Shown one piece after another: positions 34,288 through 46,000 of a stretch of DNA of 64,000 nucleotides (position 1 is the stretch's first letter; each line of letters begins with the position of its first letter). A model generated the notes under the pieces. That model was not told where the DNA came from and searched no databases. It saw only the letters and a program-made list of their open reading frames with translations. Source of the DNA: Haliclona indistincta (Eukaryota; Porifera; Demospongiae; Haplosclerida; Chalinidae); contig OZ024792.1 of assembly GCA_964017065.1 (NCBI GenBank), positions 7,063,754 through 7,127,753 on the forward strand. The letters are read 5' to 3'. The position numbers and the translations under genes are program-made.

Positions 34288-37200
34288 TTATATTGTCACA
34301 TTGTACTGGTCATAGTTTAGAATGTGTTTGTGGTTCACTAGACATTGCACCACCCACTCCTTAGCAACGATAGGCATACCACAAGCAACTTGCAGATTCA
34401 CCAGTGAAGCAGAGGGAGTGGTTGCACCTGACTCCATCACTATAATGGTCTTGACACCATCTGTAGTCATTGCTAAGTTTAAAGTCACTTGCTAAGATTC
34501 CACTGACCTATACGGTTCACTTGAGATGGCTGTCTAGCCATTACAGATGCTCCTTGAATTTCTAGTAGACCCTTCCAGCATTCCTGGTATAATATTTTGA
34601 GAAGTCTATAGCAGTTCTTTGCGACTGTTGCAAAATACCTTGAACTCGCGCTGACCACACAAAAATATATTGATGCCTCTGAGATACCTGGATGACTGCT
34701 GCTGTCGTTCAGGACTCCTGGAGTGTGAGATCTTTTATAAGACCCATCATCTATGCTTCTAAATTACCATTGCACAGTCCTTCCCAGTTCTTGTGAGTTT
34801 CCAACTGGTAACAAATAGTCTTTGTAGTCAACAATGCGACCCTAATTACAAGTACACACAAGAGTAATATTGAACATGATGAGTGGTTGTCTCACCTGTC
34901 TAATGCACTCATTGACCCAGTCGTATTCTAGACAAGGCAAACCAACAGCCACTGCTGTGAGATATTTGATCGTTCTGCACCATTGATCAGACAAACAGAA
35001 CGTGTTGGACAGCAACACCTGTAGACAAAGAGAAATTTTACTATCGAACTCCACTTTTGAGAGCTGACCTGATTCTCGTTGAAGTCATCCATCACAAATC
35101 CACCTCGATCACACAGCAACCTGCACACTTCATCTCTGTCAACAACGTCAGGAGAAGGACTGCCTGTATGGTCACCAAGCCTTCACATACAGACACTAAT
35201 CCCCCTCTCTCACTCACCTCCTTTCTCCTCTTTGTAACTTTGTGTCAGCAGAAATACTTTTCCCTTGAACAAAGTTGCCTGGTTGTGGGGCAACTGCTCA
35301 GCTAAAGGAATGGATGAGCAATGTGAACTAGGCAGTCAAATAGTCACCATTTCTCTTTGATAGACTGATGCGCTTTCTCTTCCTGCCTTTGGCTAGTGTG
35401 AAAAAAATTTATAGACATCAAACTATAATGCAAAGAAAAACCTGTAGAATCTGAGCTCCTGGTTCCCTGAACTACCACACGCAGCATGCTAATGGTATCC
35501 GATGACAGGCACAATCTCGACAGAGAACAGCTGGAGTAGAGTAAACATTTATTATCAACGGCTATTTTGATGATCACCTGCTGATTTGACCATCGTCATC
35601 ACGCAGCGTGAACTGCTGCTGATTGTCACATGACACTAACACTCCTCTGACCTCAGGGCTACTTTCAGTACACATAGCCATCACCATTATGCCCTCTTTG
35701 AGTATCTCCTATAGTGAGAACAGTGACCAAGCTAGTAGATAGAGCAAGAGATGACTAACTAAAGGTAGCAATGACGACAGCTGCAACTGTCCATGGTCGC
35801 CATCCAAGTATATAATGTGAGCTCGAGTCTCAGAGATCTTATCAATGGTAGCAACGTACCACTTGTTGTCCCTACGCCATGAAGCAAGCACCTTCTCTCC
35901 CACTCGAGGGATGGGGAGTGAGGGAGAAGGTGGTTGAAGAGAAGTAGCAGGTGATTCTGCTTGACCTGTGTGATGTAAAACGAAGGAATGTCTATCTGTA
36001 TCAGTGCTAACCTGTGGTGTCTTCTCGTAGCCGAGTCCTCCGTTGTAGTCTACTGCGCCTTCCACGGCTACTGGCAGTTGAAGTGGATCCACTGATGGAG
36101 GAGCGAGGAGAGGAAGATAGCGAGTGAGGAGACGAGGATTGTAGAGGAAGTGTGGGGGTGAGAGGATTGTGTTGCTGTTGATAGAGAGTTGGAATGGGAG
36201 AAGAGTAAGGGAGTGGAGCCTCTCGAGGGAGTGGTGTGTGATTTGAGACCAAGGAAGATGGTGAGGCAAAGGACCCAGGCAGAGGAGTGGATGGACGCTG
36301 GATTGAAGAATCAGACACATAGGAAGCAGATGGGGATGGTGGGACTTCATTGAGGTGCTCTAATTGGTATTCTGTCTTGAAAGGACGATCAGAAACCTGC
36401 AAACAAGTAAGTGTAGTTAGTGTAAGCGTACAATTTGCTCACCTGCTCAGTATACTGGTCCAGTACTCTACCGGTGCTTTTCTCGACTATCTTGTTCTCA
36501 ATCTCTTTCACCACTCGAAACACCACTTCAGTCACTCTGATGTAAGGAGCAGAGGGATGATCTGCACAGCTGGGAGACGAGAGGAGGCCTGGAAGAGAGA
36601 GGTTGTGAATTGAGGAGCTAGGCATTTGTGATGGAGGAGGTAGGCTGGTAGTGCGAGCGAGACTGATGGGTGTGGTCAGTGTACTTGATAACGTGGCATC
36701 CAGTGTAACAGTACATAATGAGTCATCTTGACTTGTTTGACTCTGTTCGTCACTAGCTTGATATCTCTCACTCTCTCTTTCATCATTGTGGGTGTCACTA
36801 GCAGTTAGCACTGAACCAACTTGTTCGCTCACTGGTCGATCAATCTGTTCACTCACTGGTCGATCAATCTGTTCACTCATTGGAGGATTAATCCGTTCAC
36901 TCACTGGTCGATCAATCTGTTCACTCACGGGTCGATCACTCATGGGTCGATCAATCTGTTCACTCACGGGTCGATCACTCATGGGTCGATCAATCTGTTC
37001 ACTCATTGGAGGATTAATCTGTTCACTCACGGGTCGATCACTCATGGGTCGATCAATCTGTTCACTCATTGGAGGATTAATCTGTTCGCTCACGGGTCGA
37101 TCACTCATGGGTCGATCAATCTGTTCACTCATTGGAGGATTAATCCGTTCACTCACTGCTGGTGGTTCAATCTGCTCACTTTCTGAATCAGAATCAATTT

Positions 37201-39856
37201 GCTCACTTGCCAGTACAGAACGAGAACGACAAACAGAGATTGGAGGAGGACTTTCTGACGTGTATCTGAAAGGGTCGGACTCTGTCAGCTCAACACTGCC
37301 ATCTATTCTCGCAATTTTTCTAGGAACCCTCATTCCCATACCACTGGTAGCAAGAGTCGGTCTTGGATGTGCAAATATTGAGGCCGGCAAATTCTGACCA
37401 CGTTGATTGGATGAAGTTTGAGGATCTATCCGAGTACCCTCTACTCCTGTAGGATAATATTTAAAATTATTATTAATCATGTTGTTTGTGGGTATCTTAC
37501 TGTGCAGGCGAAAATCAAGACCAGAGAAACCTTCTGAATCAAAATTTTCAAGTGTGGAAGATGGAAGAACATAGCGTTCCTCTTCCTCTACCATTTGTTC
37601 GTTCTCCTCTTCTCTGCTGACATGTCCAAGAACAAATGCACCTCCAGATGAAGTCAGCACACCACATGACGGCACCTCCACTCTTGCAGGCTCTGGAATT
37701 TGTTTGCAAGATAGTACAACAGGTTCTTGTTCGCTTCCTTCTCCTACCACCACTACACACTCTGTTTCTTGTTGATCAGTCCCTTCTATTATCATAGGCT
37801 CTGATTCTTGTTCATTTGTTGCAACAAGGTCTTTTGCTCCTTCTAGCTCCGGTTCACTTGCTTCTTCCACTATTACAGGTCCTTGTTTGCTTGCTGGCTG
37901 CTCTCTCACTATCAATGGGTCTGTCTCTTGTTCATCGACCATGACAGGCTCTTTCCTGCTTGCTTCCTCTACTATCAAGGGCTCCGTTTCTTGATCATAC
38001 ACTCCTTCAGCAGCTAAAGGTTCGGTCTCTTGTTCCATAGTCAAAGCTTCTGTTTCTTGTTCGTTCACTATCAAAGATTCACTCTCCTGTTCATCAGCTC
38101 TTGTCACTGGCTCAGCATTTTCTTCACTTCCTACTTCAACTACTAAAGCCTCATGTTCGTCTACCTTCTCTACTACCACAGGCTCAATCTGCATGGACTC
38201 CTCTTGCTCTCCCGCTCTCTGTACCGACACGCTCATGCTGGACCGATCACCAGCACTCTTGTGGCGCCGAAGAGACAGGGACTTACGAGAAGTGGGTGCA
38301 GTCTCTTTCTCAAACAACAAAACAGGCGTGATCACTGTTTCTTGTTGCCGCTCATTGACAGGGTCATTGTTAAACAAGCAATCAATCCCTGATGCACATG
38401 AAACATGATGATATTGTCGCATTACGTACACTGTCTCACCGGTGTCTTTGTCCTTCTCGACTAGCTCCGGAGGGGGACAGCTCCTGTGACGATGCTGCGT
38501 ATTGGTCGGCGATTCAGTCTGCGAGAATGAGGATGGTGGTGGAAGGGTTAACTGAGGCTGCAGCAGACCTTCACAGGGCAACTGGAAATGAAACGGTGTC
38601 CCTGTGTAGCGAAGTGAAAAGTATGATTCAAACATTGATTTGTGTAGTTTTTACCTGACAGTTGTGAAGCATTGTAACTTGACGTCTGCAGCTGGTGTGA
38701 GGTTATGAGAGAATGAGTCTGTATCAGCGTGGTCGTCACGCCAACAGTATCTTGTACATTGTCACTCAATGGTTTAGCTAGTGAGTCTTTGGGACGGGCA
38801 GCTTCAGAACCAGAGTGTAACGAGGGTTGTTTTTCGGTTTCGACCTCCATCAAGTCTTCATCTCTTGTGCTATCGTTCCCGTGTTGTGTAGACTGCGAAG
38901 GTGAGAGGCGAAGCATGAACGATGAGCAAACCTGAGAGCTGTTAGCAGTAGAAGGAGCAGGAGATACCGTGTAAGACGGCGCAACAAGTTCATCCGGTCT
39001 ATCATCGGTGTCTTGTGATGGTAACAATACAGGACTCTGTCCTCCTTCAATCAAATCGTCCTCCTTTCTTTGTTCATCCTCAGGCGCCTTGACTGGCGTT
39101 GTTGTCTCAACAGCAGCAGAACTCTGCACTGGACATACAGTCTTGTCTGCCTCCTTTTCCATCTCTTGAGAGGACGAATCTTTAGAAGCCCCTTCCTGCG
39201 CCCCACCATCTTTATTGTCACCAAAATTGTCGCCTCCTTTGTTGTTCCCATCATCTGATTTCTTATCAAGTTCATCATTCCGTTCTTCAAAACTCTTGTC
39301 CCCTTCATTCCCAGCTCCACCTCCTCTGCTGCCGTCCCCGTGGGAACCACCAGACGATGTCCCAGTAGTGTCACAGCTGCTACTAGTAATAGTGTTCGTG
39401 TCTTCACCGCCATCTTTGTTAGCCTCAGGGTCCTCAGGCGTACTGGTAATAATATTATCACCACTAAACGAGAGAGTAGGTAGTGTGTCAACATCGTTGT
39501 TACTGACTGGCTGACTGCTGCTTAATAGAGGTTGACTGTTGCTTAATAGAGGACTAGACACAGGCGCAGGGTTAGATGATGGAGGAGAAGGGGAACAAGA
39601 TGAACGACTTTGACTAGCCGAGTAGCCTGAGCTACCTCCACTATCTGCCTTGCTGACTCCAGAACAGTTAGCTGTCTCTTCAGTACTACTAGAGCGAGAG
39701 ATCTGACTGGATTTGAGTGGAGGGGATGAAGGAATCTTGAAAGAGTCTCCACTGAGTGGGAGAGAGGAAGAGGACGAGAGAGATTGCTGTTTGTCAGTAC
39801 TATCGCTAGTTGAGGAGAAAGAACTGGAGGAATGAGTTGTAGACAGAATGATAGTC

Positions 39857-39914
<58 letters not shown>

Positions 39915-41782
39915 AGAGAGAGAGAGAGAAGAGAGAGAGAGAGGAGTGAGTGAGTGTGAGTGAGTGAGTGAGTGAGTGAGTGAGTGAGTGAGTGAGTGAG
40001 TGAGTGAGTACCTCTTCACTAGAATACTGCGTTCTTTGCTTCTTTGGGTGAGTACCAGCAACAGAAGACACAGATCCATTTGTCATGTCCGGCTCATCTC
40101 TAACTCTCTTCTGTCCACCACTGGTGAGATCTTGTCCTCCTTCTCTACGAGAGCTGGCATCATGTGAAGCACTCAGTACCAATGGTGAAACAGAAGCAGT
40201 CTGAGATCTACCAGCTGTGCAAAAAAAAAAAATTTTAGCGTAAAAATTTGAAAGCATTACCGGCTCTGGTCAACGGTGAATGAGATACTGAGCTGACGGT
40301 TGACGTCGTACTCAAGGTCACATGACTCCTGGATGAGCTAGTGATGAACAAGGGGTTAAAATAGTGACCATACACATAACAAGTGCTGATCACCATAGCA
40401 ACAGGGAATCCATCGCCAATACAGATTCGGAGCTGTCAGACAATAGCGACATACTACCAACATCACCTATTGAGAGACTATAGCAAGCAAGCACAATATC
40501 AGTGGTTATACAGACCGATGTATTCAGTAGGTATTTCAGCTTGAGTGCTACTATCGGTAACATCCTGGTTCCCATTCTCACTGTTATCCTGGTTCCTGTT
40601 CCCACTAGTATCCCGGTTTCTGGGAGTGTCGTTCTGGTTTCTGACCTCAGCAGCATTGGTGGTTGTCATACAGGTCGACATGGTAACAACAGCCATCACC
40701 GCAGAGTGATCAGAAGACAAACTACTGGACGAGTGTGAATTCTCATCAGATGACTGTGTCCGCAAACTTCGAATCGTTGGTGGCGGCATCACTAAAAATC
40801 AGACAAAACAGTTATTTACAACAGATGACTCCACTCACATTCACTTCTATTCGCTTGTTGTTGATCTTCCACTACCAAAATAGTGGAGTCCATATCTGTC
40901 CCTTGCTCTCTCTCGCTTTGCTGTGACAACGGTTCCTCAGATGAAGAACACACTCTTTTCGCTCTGGGCACCTTCTGTTCACCCCTTGGTTTGTATTGTC
41001 TGGCGGAAGGATCGGGATAAGGATCTGAGGAAGAAGAGTCAGAGGAAGTCATTTGAGGAAGATTGCGATCCTTTAACGACGGAGCTCGGATGGTTTTTAC
41101 AAGTGGGTGAGGGCAAGAGGGGACAACAAGAGGCGATGATGATCCTGATGTTCTCAGTTGAGATGGTGGCTCTCCATCACTGTTTGTATCGGTGGCTGAT
41201 GCTGGATCATGAGGCACTCGTGGAGCGATCCTCCGGAGCTCCTCGGCATGGCGGGCTCGTTCCTGAGCAAGACTTCTTTGTTGTTGTTCATGCTGGATCA
41301 GTAGCTCGTGATCACGATTGACCATAGCCTCTATATCAATCACACTAGAGCCTTCTCTCTCGTTCTGTCGCCTTGGTGGTTCAGCTGGTGGGTATGGTCT
41401 CAGTGGTGTAGTAGTGTTTGTGTGTGGTTGTGAAGTGGGAGCTGAAGCTAGAGAGGAAGAGGAAGGTGGTACCACGCCTTCAGGTGGAGACAAGTTAAAG
41501 TCAATGTCTTGACTAGCTAGGTCCACAGACTGCATTTCGACATCAAACACGCCCACCTGAGATCGGGCAGAGCCAGCCTGCAGCAGCCATACAACAGTAC
41601 ACACACGTAGTAATTAGAGCCTGACTCACGTGGTGTGGGCTGTCATTCTCCTCTTCGTTCTCTCCGCTTCTACCCTCAGTGCCACGATGTGGTTGCCGCC
41701 TCAGCAGCTGAAGAGCCGCCTGGAGATTCTGGCGCGGAGGCGGTTCCTCACGATCAGTCCCGTCTTCTGACGACGACGACAT
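34288..41782 (-). CDS. TP53BP1: TP53BP1 (53BP1) homologue, DNA double-strand-break adaptor
   Basis: Long multi-exon gene. The C-terminal exon 34288-34460 ends the second BRCT (PSASLVNLQVACGMPIVAKE, then WVVQCL). The first BRCT has LPHNQATLFKGKVFLLTQ near 35270 and FVMDDFNENQ, then LPCLEYDWVNECIRQ. Tandem Tudor: VLASWRRDNKWYVATIDKI with IIYLDGD (about 35770-35895), then EGIMVMAMCTESSPEVRGVL (about 35610-35705). A basic KGRKRKRISLSKRN follows, at the place of the ubiquitin-dependent recruitment motif. Upstream are EVVFRVVKEIENKIVE and TGTPFHFQLPCEGL, which match 53BP1. The long acidic S/T-rich N-terminus contains SEQIDRP repeats. The family reads H4K20me2 and H2AK15ub at breaks. I place the start at 41782 (MSSSSEDGTDREEPPP); whether 40.3-41.8 kb belongs to this gene is the least certain part. 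Confidence 0.87.
36822..37165 (-). repeat. Coding tandem repeat in the 53BP1 homologue
   Basis: A run of SEQIDRPMSDRPV, SEQINPPM and SEQIDRPV units, in frame on the minus strand inside the disordered N-terminal half. DNA copies (core CGATCAATCTGTTCACTC on the plus strand) are nearly identical, so the length probably varies between individuals. Confidence 0.9.
39857..40009. repeat. (GA)n and (GAGT)n microsatellite
   Basis: About 90 bp of GAGA tract with interruptions, then about 60 bp of GAGT units. Most likely in an intron of the 53BP1 homologue: read on the minus strand it gives CT-rich sequence and ends before an AG near 39857. Confidence 0.9.
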
Positions 41783-41971
41783 ATGATGAGCTGCTTAAGA
41801 GGTGTAAATCTCTATGCACCACCTTTTTCTTTTTACTGAGACTGTTTCGCGCGCGCGGTAAACGGCGCATGGTAAAGGCACTTAATTAACCATTGACCCA
41901 TTATTCATAACCAACCAAATCTTATGAGCCACTCCCATTCACCTTGCTGAGTTGCTTTTTCCTCCTATCGG
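41783..41971. promoter_or_regulatory. Shared 189-bp divergent promoter, 53BP1 homologue / Spinster
   Basis: Gap between divergent starts. Contains GTTTCGCGCGCGCGGTAAAC-like GC-rich palindromic sequence near 41845-41865 in otherwise AT-rich DNA. Role inferred. Confidence 0.45.
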
Positions 41972-44380
41972 ATGGAAGATCACATGCTAGTAAGGGCAGC
42001 ACTCGAGACAACTCGCTGTCCTGAACCTGCAGAATCTTCGCCGCCGGCAGCAGAGTTGATTTCCGTCGCGTTTGACGCGAGAACAGCTTCTGTGGACCTT
42101 GATCCTACTAAGAGCTTGGATAAAGCCGAAGAAGAGGTGGAAAAGAAGATGGACGGTGTGGATTCGTCATCAGACGAGTATACGACGTCCTTGCTGCCAG
42201 AGCCTCGTGTGGCAGAGGACAGTAGCTGTTTAACAAAGTGCTGTGCAGCTTACAGATCTCCTGATTCTGGATCACGTATTACCCCATTTGCAATCATTCT
42301 GTTGATTGTATTGCTGGTGATCTATGTCCTCAATCAGGCTGACAGACTTGTACTAGCCGTGCTGATACCCTCTGGCCTGAGATGTTATGAAGATTTCAAC
42401 ACTACCAATTCGACATGCTCCCCAGAGCCAAGTGGAGATGACAGTAGAAATGACTCGTATTTCGAGCGTAACACCACTGACTGTATACATTTTGATAATT
42501 TCGAGCAAGGCTTGTTAACAGGGCCTGCTTTTACCGTAGTGTATGTTGTGGCTGGCTTACCTCTCGCATGGCTAGCTGATACAGCTTCCAGACCTCTTGT
42601 GCTTCTCATTGGACTGACTTTCTGGTCCACCATGATGATTCTCAGTGGTTCTGTGGTCATTTTCTGGCAGTTGCTGGTGTTGAGAGTACTACTAGGAGTG
42701 GGAGAAGTGAGTCTATATGATTGTATCAGAATGTGTTCATTGCTCTGCAACTCTTTAGGCGTCCTATAATCCTGTCGCTTACTCTTTACTTGCTGACTAC
42801 TTCCCCTCGCGACATAGAGCATGTGTTCTCTCTGTATACCACTATGGAGTGTACCTAGGTAAGATGAGATGAATAGTCTGCTGTATTAAAGCCTCATATG
42901 GTTACAGGTGGGGGCTTTGGTTGGATGTCTGGAGCCATAAATGCAACACTGAACTGGAGATGGACATTTCGCACACTTGGAATTGCTGGAGTAGTGTGTG
43001 TGCCCATGGCCTTTCTGGCACTATGGGAGCCAAAGAGAGTGAGAGAGAAGAGAAAGGCACGAAGAAAAGGAAAGAGTCACTACTCAATAAAAGTACATGC
43101 ATTATTGATCTGTGTAACATTGCTTCACTTCATTGTTCCTAGGAAGTGTTTCTGTATCTAGTCAAGAGTCCCACCTATTGGCTGCTCCTGGTCGCTGGAT
43201 CAGTCAGAAATATTCCAGGCTATGCGCTCGGAGCATGGCTGCCTACTTTCTACTCTCAAGTATTTCAACTGCAATCAGATGAGTACGGCATCAAGGCTGG
43301 ACTAGCAGTGGTGTTTGGTGGCGCCATTGGGTCCTTCCTGGGTGGATTCTTGTCTGACAGGTAAAGTCAAGTCCAGATTTGATGCTCACAATAACTTTGT
43401 ATCGCAGACTGTCTGCGCATCGTAGAGGAGCTAAAGCATTTGTTATAGCAGCTAGTCAAGTGAGAGGAACAAAGGATTGAGTGTGATGTCTTCTTCTTTG
43501 TCATACAGGTATTGGCTGCTCCAAGCATCATTGCAGTGCTGTTGGTGCCCTCAGCGAATGCTTCCTTTGGTCTGCTGGTGGTCGCTTATATTACAGCTGA
43601 GACATGGTTGGGACCTGCTGCTGCTATTGTACAGGTATGTACCTGGATTGTATTGTAACCAGGGCTAATAATGTTCCTGGGCATTGTGTTTGTATAGGCT
43701 ATGTTCCTAATTAATGTAGCTGTACAAAAGTTTTAATTATGGGTAGGCCTGTGCTATGCGCATTAGATATAACTATTACATTATACCCTTGATAGGACAG
43801 GATCAAAATTTCTCAAATTTGACAATCTTTTTAGCAAAACCATGGAACAGTTTCAGTAGCTCTGCTTTTGTATACATGCAGACAAGCGTTGTTTTGCAAT
43901 GCCCTACCTGTAAATATACTCAACTTGTTACTACATAATCCTGTTCTTGTGTAAGCTCTCAAATACCTCAATACTCTATAGGACATTACCATGCCAGCCA
44001 TGAGAGCTCAGGCTTCAGCTATCTATATCGGAGTCATCACCATAGTAGCCAGTATTGGACCACTTCTAGTGAGTATAGTAACACTAGAATTACCTGAACC
44101 TAACTACAATGCCGCTTTATCGTCACGCTTTACATCCATGCAGGTCCCAGCTTTCATTGATTATGTACCCTCGTTCCAAGGCTGTGATGGAGTGCGATAC
44201 GCTCTCCTCTGTGTGGTCCCTATCTTCTACATTGCATCAGCAGTGCTGTTCTGGGCGCTAGGCATCGTATTGCAACTCAAAAAGCTGAGAAAGCGTAGCA
44301 AAGTCTACAAGGTTTTCACAGATGAGCAAGAAGCCAAAGACAATAGAACTCAATCAGACCAAGAGGAGATAAAGACATAG
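41972..44380 (+). CDS. SPNS: Spinster-family major facilitator transporter
   Basis: Exons 41972-42706, 42759-42858, 42908-43092, 43143-43360, 43408-43459, 43509-43634 and 43982-44380 give 604 residues. After an acidic N-terminal tail of about 105 residues the first helix leads to VLNQADRLVLAVLIP, close to the Spinster YxNxxDR motif. An unusually long N-glycosylation-rich loop (NTTNSTCS, NDSYFERNTTDC) follows. Later: PLAWLADTASRP, SYNPVAYSLLADYFPSRHRA, GGGFGWMSGAINATLNWRWT and YALGAWLPTFY. SPNS proteins export lysophospholipids or sphingosine-1-phosphate from lysosomes or cells; which substrate applies cannot be told here. Twelve helices are expected. The intron at 43635-43981 is long for the locus. 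Confidence 0.9.
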
Positions 44381-44477
44381 CAACAAAATCGTGTAAATAT
44401 TTTGAAGTGAATTAATTATGACTTGTTATTAATTTTCATCACTTAAACAATAAAAATAAGCTGTAAAATAAATAATT

Positions 44478-45716
44478 TTATAGTGTTAAATGATTGCTGT
44501 ATTCAATGTAATTGTCTAGAGGCAGAGTATGGTCATATGAAATATCAACTAAATTTCTTTTGGCTCTCTCTAAGTGTCTCCTAACCATTGCTATTTGGTC
44601 GGCAGTGAAGTGTTGAATATCTTCTCTGTGACGGTGTTTTCGTTTGAACTGATCAAAGCCTCTGCCCAGACGCTTTCTTAGTTCGTCATCTTCCAAGCTC
44701 AAACCCAAGAATTCGGTCATCCTTCCCAACTCAGTGATAGTGTCCTCTCTGAGCTGTTCGAATTGCACCACAAGGAGTGGTATCCCTCTACGAGTCAATG
44801 TTCCCACCCAGAAGTTGACCATCTTCTCCCAATAGTTGGAGTGCCCTTTAACAAACTTGTTCCAAGTGGCATTGACACCTTCGTATTAAAAAAATGGGAT
44901 ATAGTGAAAGATGGTTTGAATTATGATAGGGCATAGTGTATGTGGTTGATGAAATAACTGTGAAGGTATGGCAGCTGGACATCACGGTTTTTGTTCACAG
45001 ACTAAATAAGCCTTCTACTGAAAACAACACCCTAGCCACAATCTCACTAACTATGCATACACAAGACACAATTTTCACTTTAGCTCACCAAAAGATTCTG
45101 GTCCTATCACATCAGTGTGTCTAAGTGACGCCATTCTGTGCCTCTCAGACACTAGTGCATGAAAGGGATTGCGAATGATGAATATGGCAGCTGAAAAGTG
45201 TTCTGTGAAGTTGCTGTACACTCGTCGGTTTCTTGACTTCCATTTATGTGTCTTGACTACAAGTACAGAACCACTCCTCACGCCCTCTCCAGGGAATCCA
45301 CCACGACGCAAACTCTTGTCACAATACAATGACCCTGTACATATTCCAGTGGTCAACTGGAGCAGACCACGAACCCATGTGTTTCCAGAACCAGGGAAGC
45401 TGGCCAGTGCAACGGGCTTCCGCTCACTACCGTTCATGAAGCGGCAAGGACTCTGTTGTTGTAGAGGAGCCGATCGCACAGTGCACGAGTTATAATCTCT
45501 TCTTTCCAGTGGCGCCAAGTACTGAACACACACGCCGTCTCCACAATCATTAAATCGCCACAGCTCTCCTTGCTTCGTTGGGAAAATGTTACCCAAAGCT
45601 CTTCTAAGCGGGCAAGAGTTGTTGTTCGTCTGCGGTAGCAGTTTCAAACACATTATCAGTGTTATAACAGCAATCAGAGTGATCAGGAGGCGTCGAAAAC
45701 GTTTCTTGGGGAGCAT
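44478..45716 (-). CDS. WSCD-like membrane sulfotransferase without WSC domains
   Basis: Exons 45089-45716 and 44478-44878 give 342 residues, start MLPKKRFRR; an earlier in-frame ATG at 45833 is possible. A type II signal anchor (LLITLIAVITLIMCLKLL) is followed by a Golgi-lumenal domain. The PAPS-binding P-loop region is ALASFPGSGNTWVRGLL, then TGICTGSLYCD, VLVVKTHKW and FIIRNPFHALVSE, which holds the 3'-phosphate-binding Arg. Later VVQFEQLREDT and DQFKRKHRH match WSCD1/2. WSCD proteins carry two WSC lectin domains ahead of the catalytic part; here only about 60 residues separate membrane and catalytic domain, so they are absent. Vertebrate WSCD1 sulfates sialic acid; the sponge substrate is unknown. 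Confidence 0.85.
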
Positions 45717-46000
45717 CGCGATGGCAGGAACAAGCCGCGTTCCACGCACATGATGGTTGGCGCGCTCGATTGCTTTGTCAACGAACCACAAATAGTAGCG
45801 GTAGCCCCGCCCCAGCTCGCCTGCCGCAAACACACTTTCGTCAAGGGAATTTTGAATAGAATTATACTACATGTACAACAAAAATAATAATGATAATCTG
45901 ACATAGTTTGGGTGAGAGCTGCAGATAACAGTGACTACATAGTCAAGTAATCTCTATTATCATCATTTTATGTTGTGATTCAAAGAATACCTATGATAAA

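Noticed and set aside
36786..37397. Plus-strand open frame rich in SICSLTGR repeats
   Set aside because: It is the reverse of the SEQIDRP coding repeats in the 53BP1 homologue; the repeat unit keeps several frames open.
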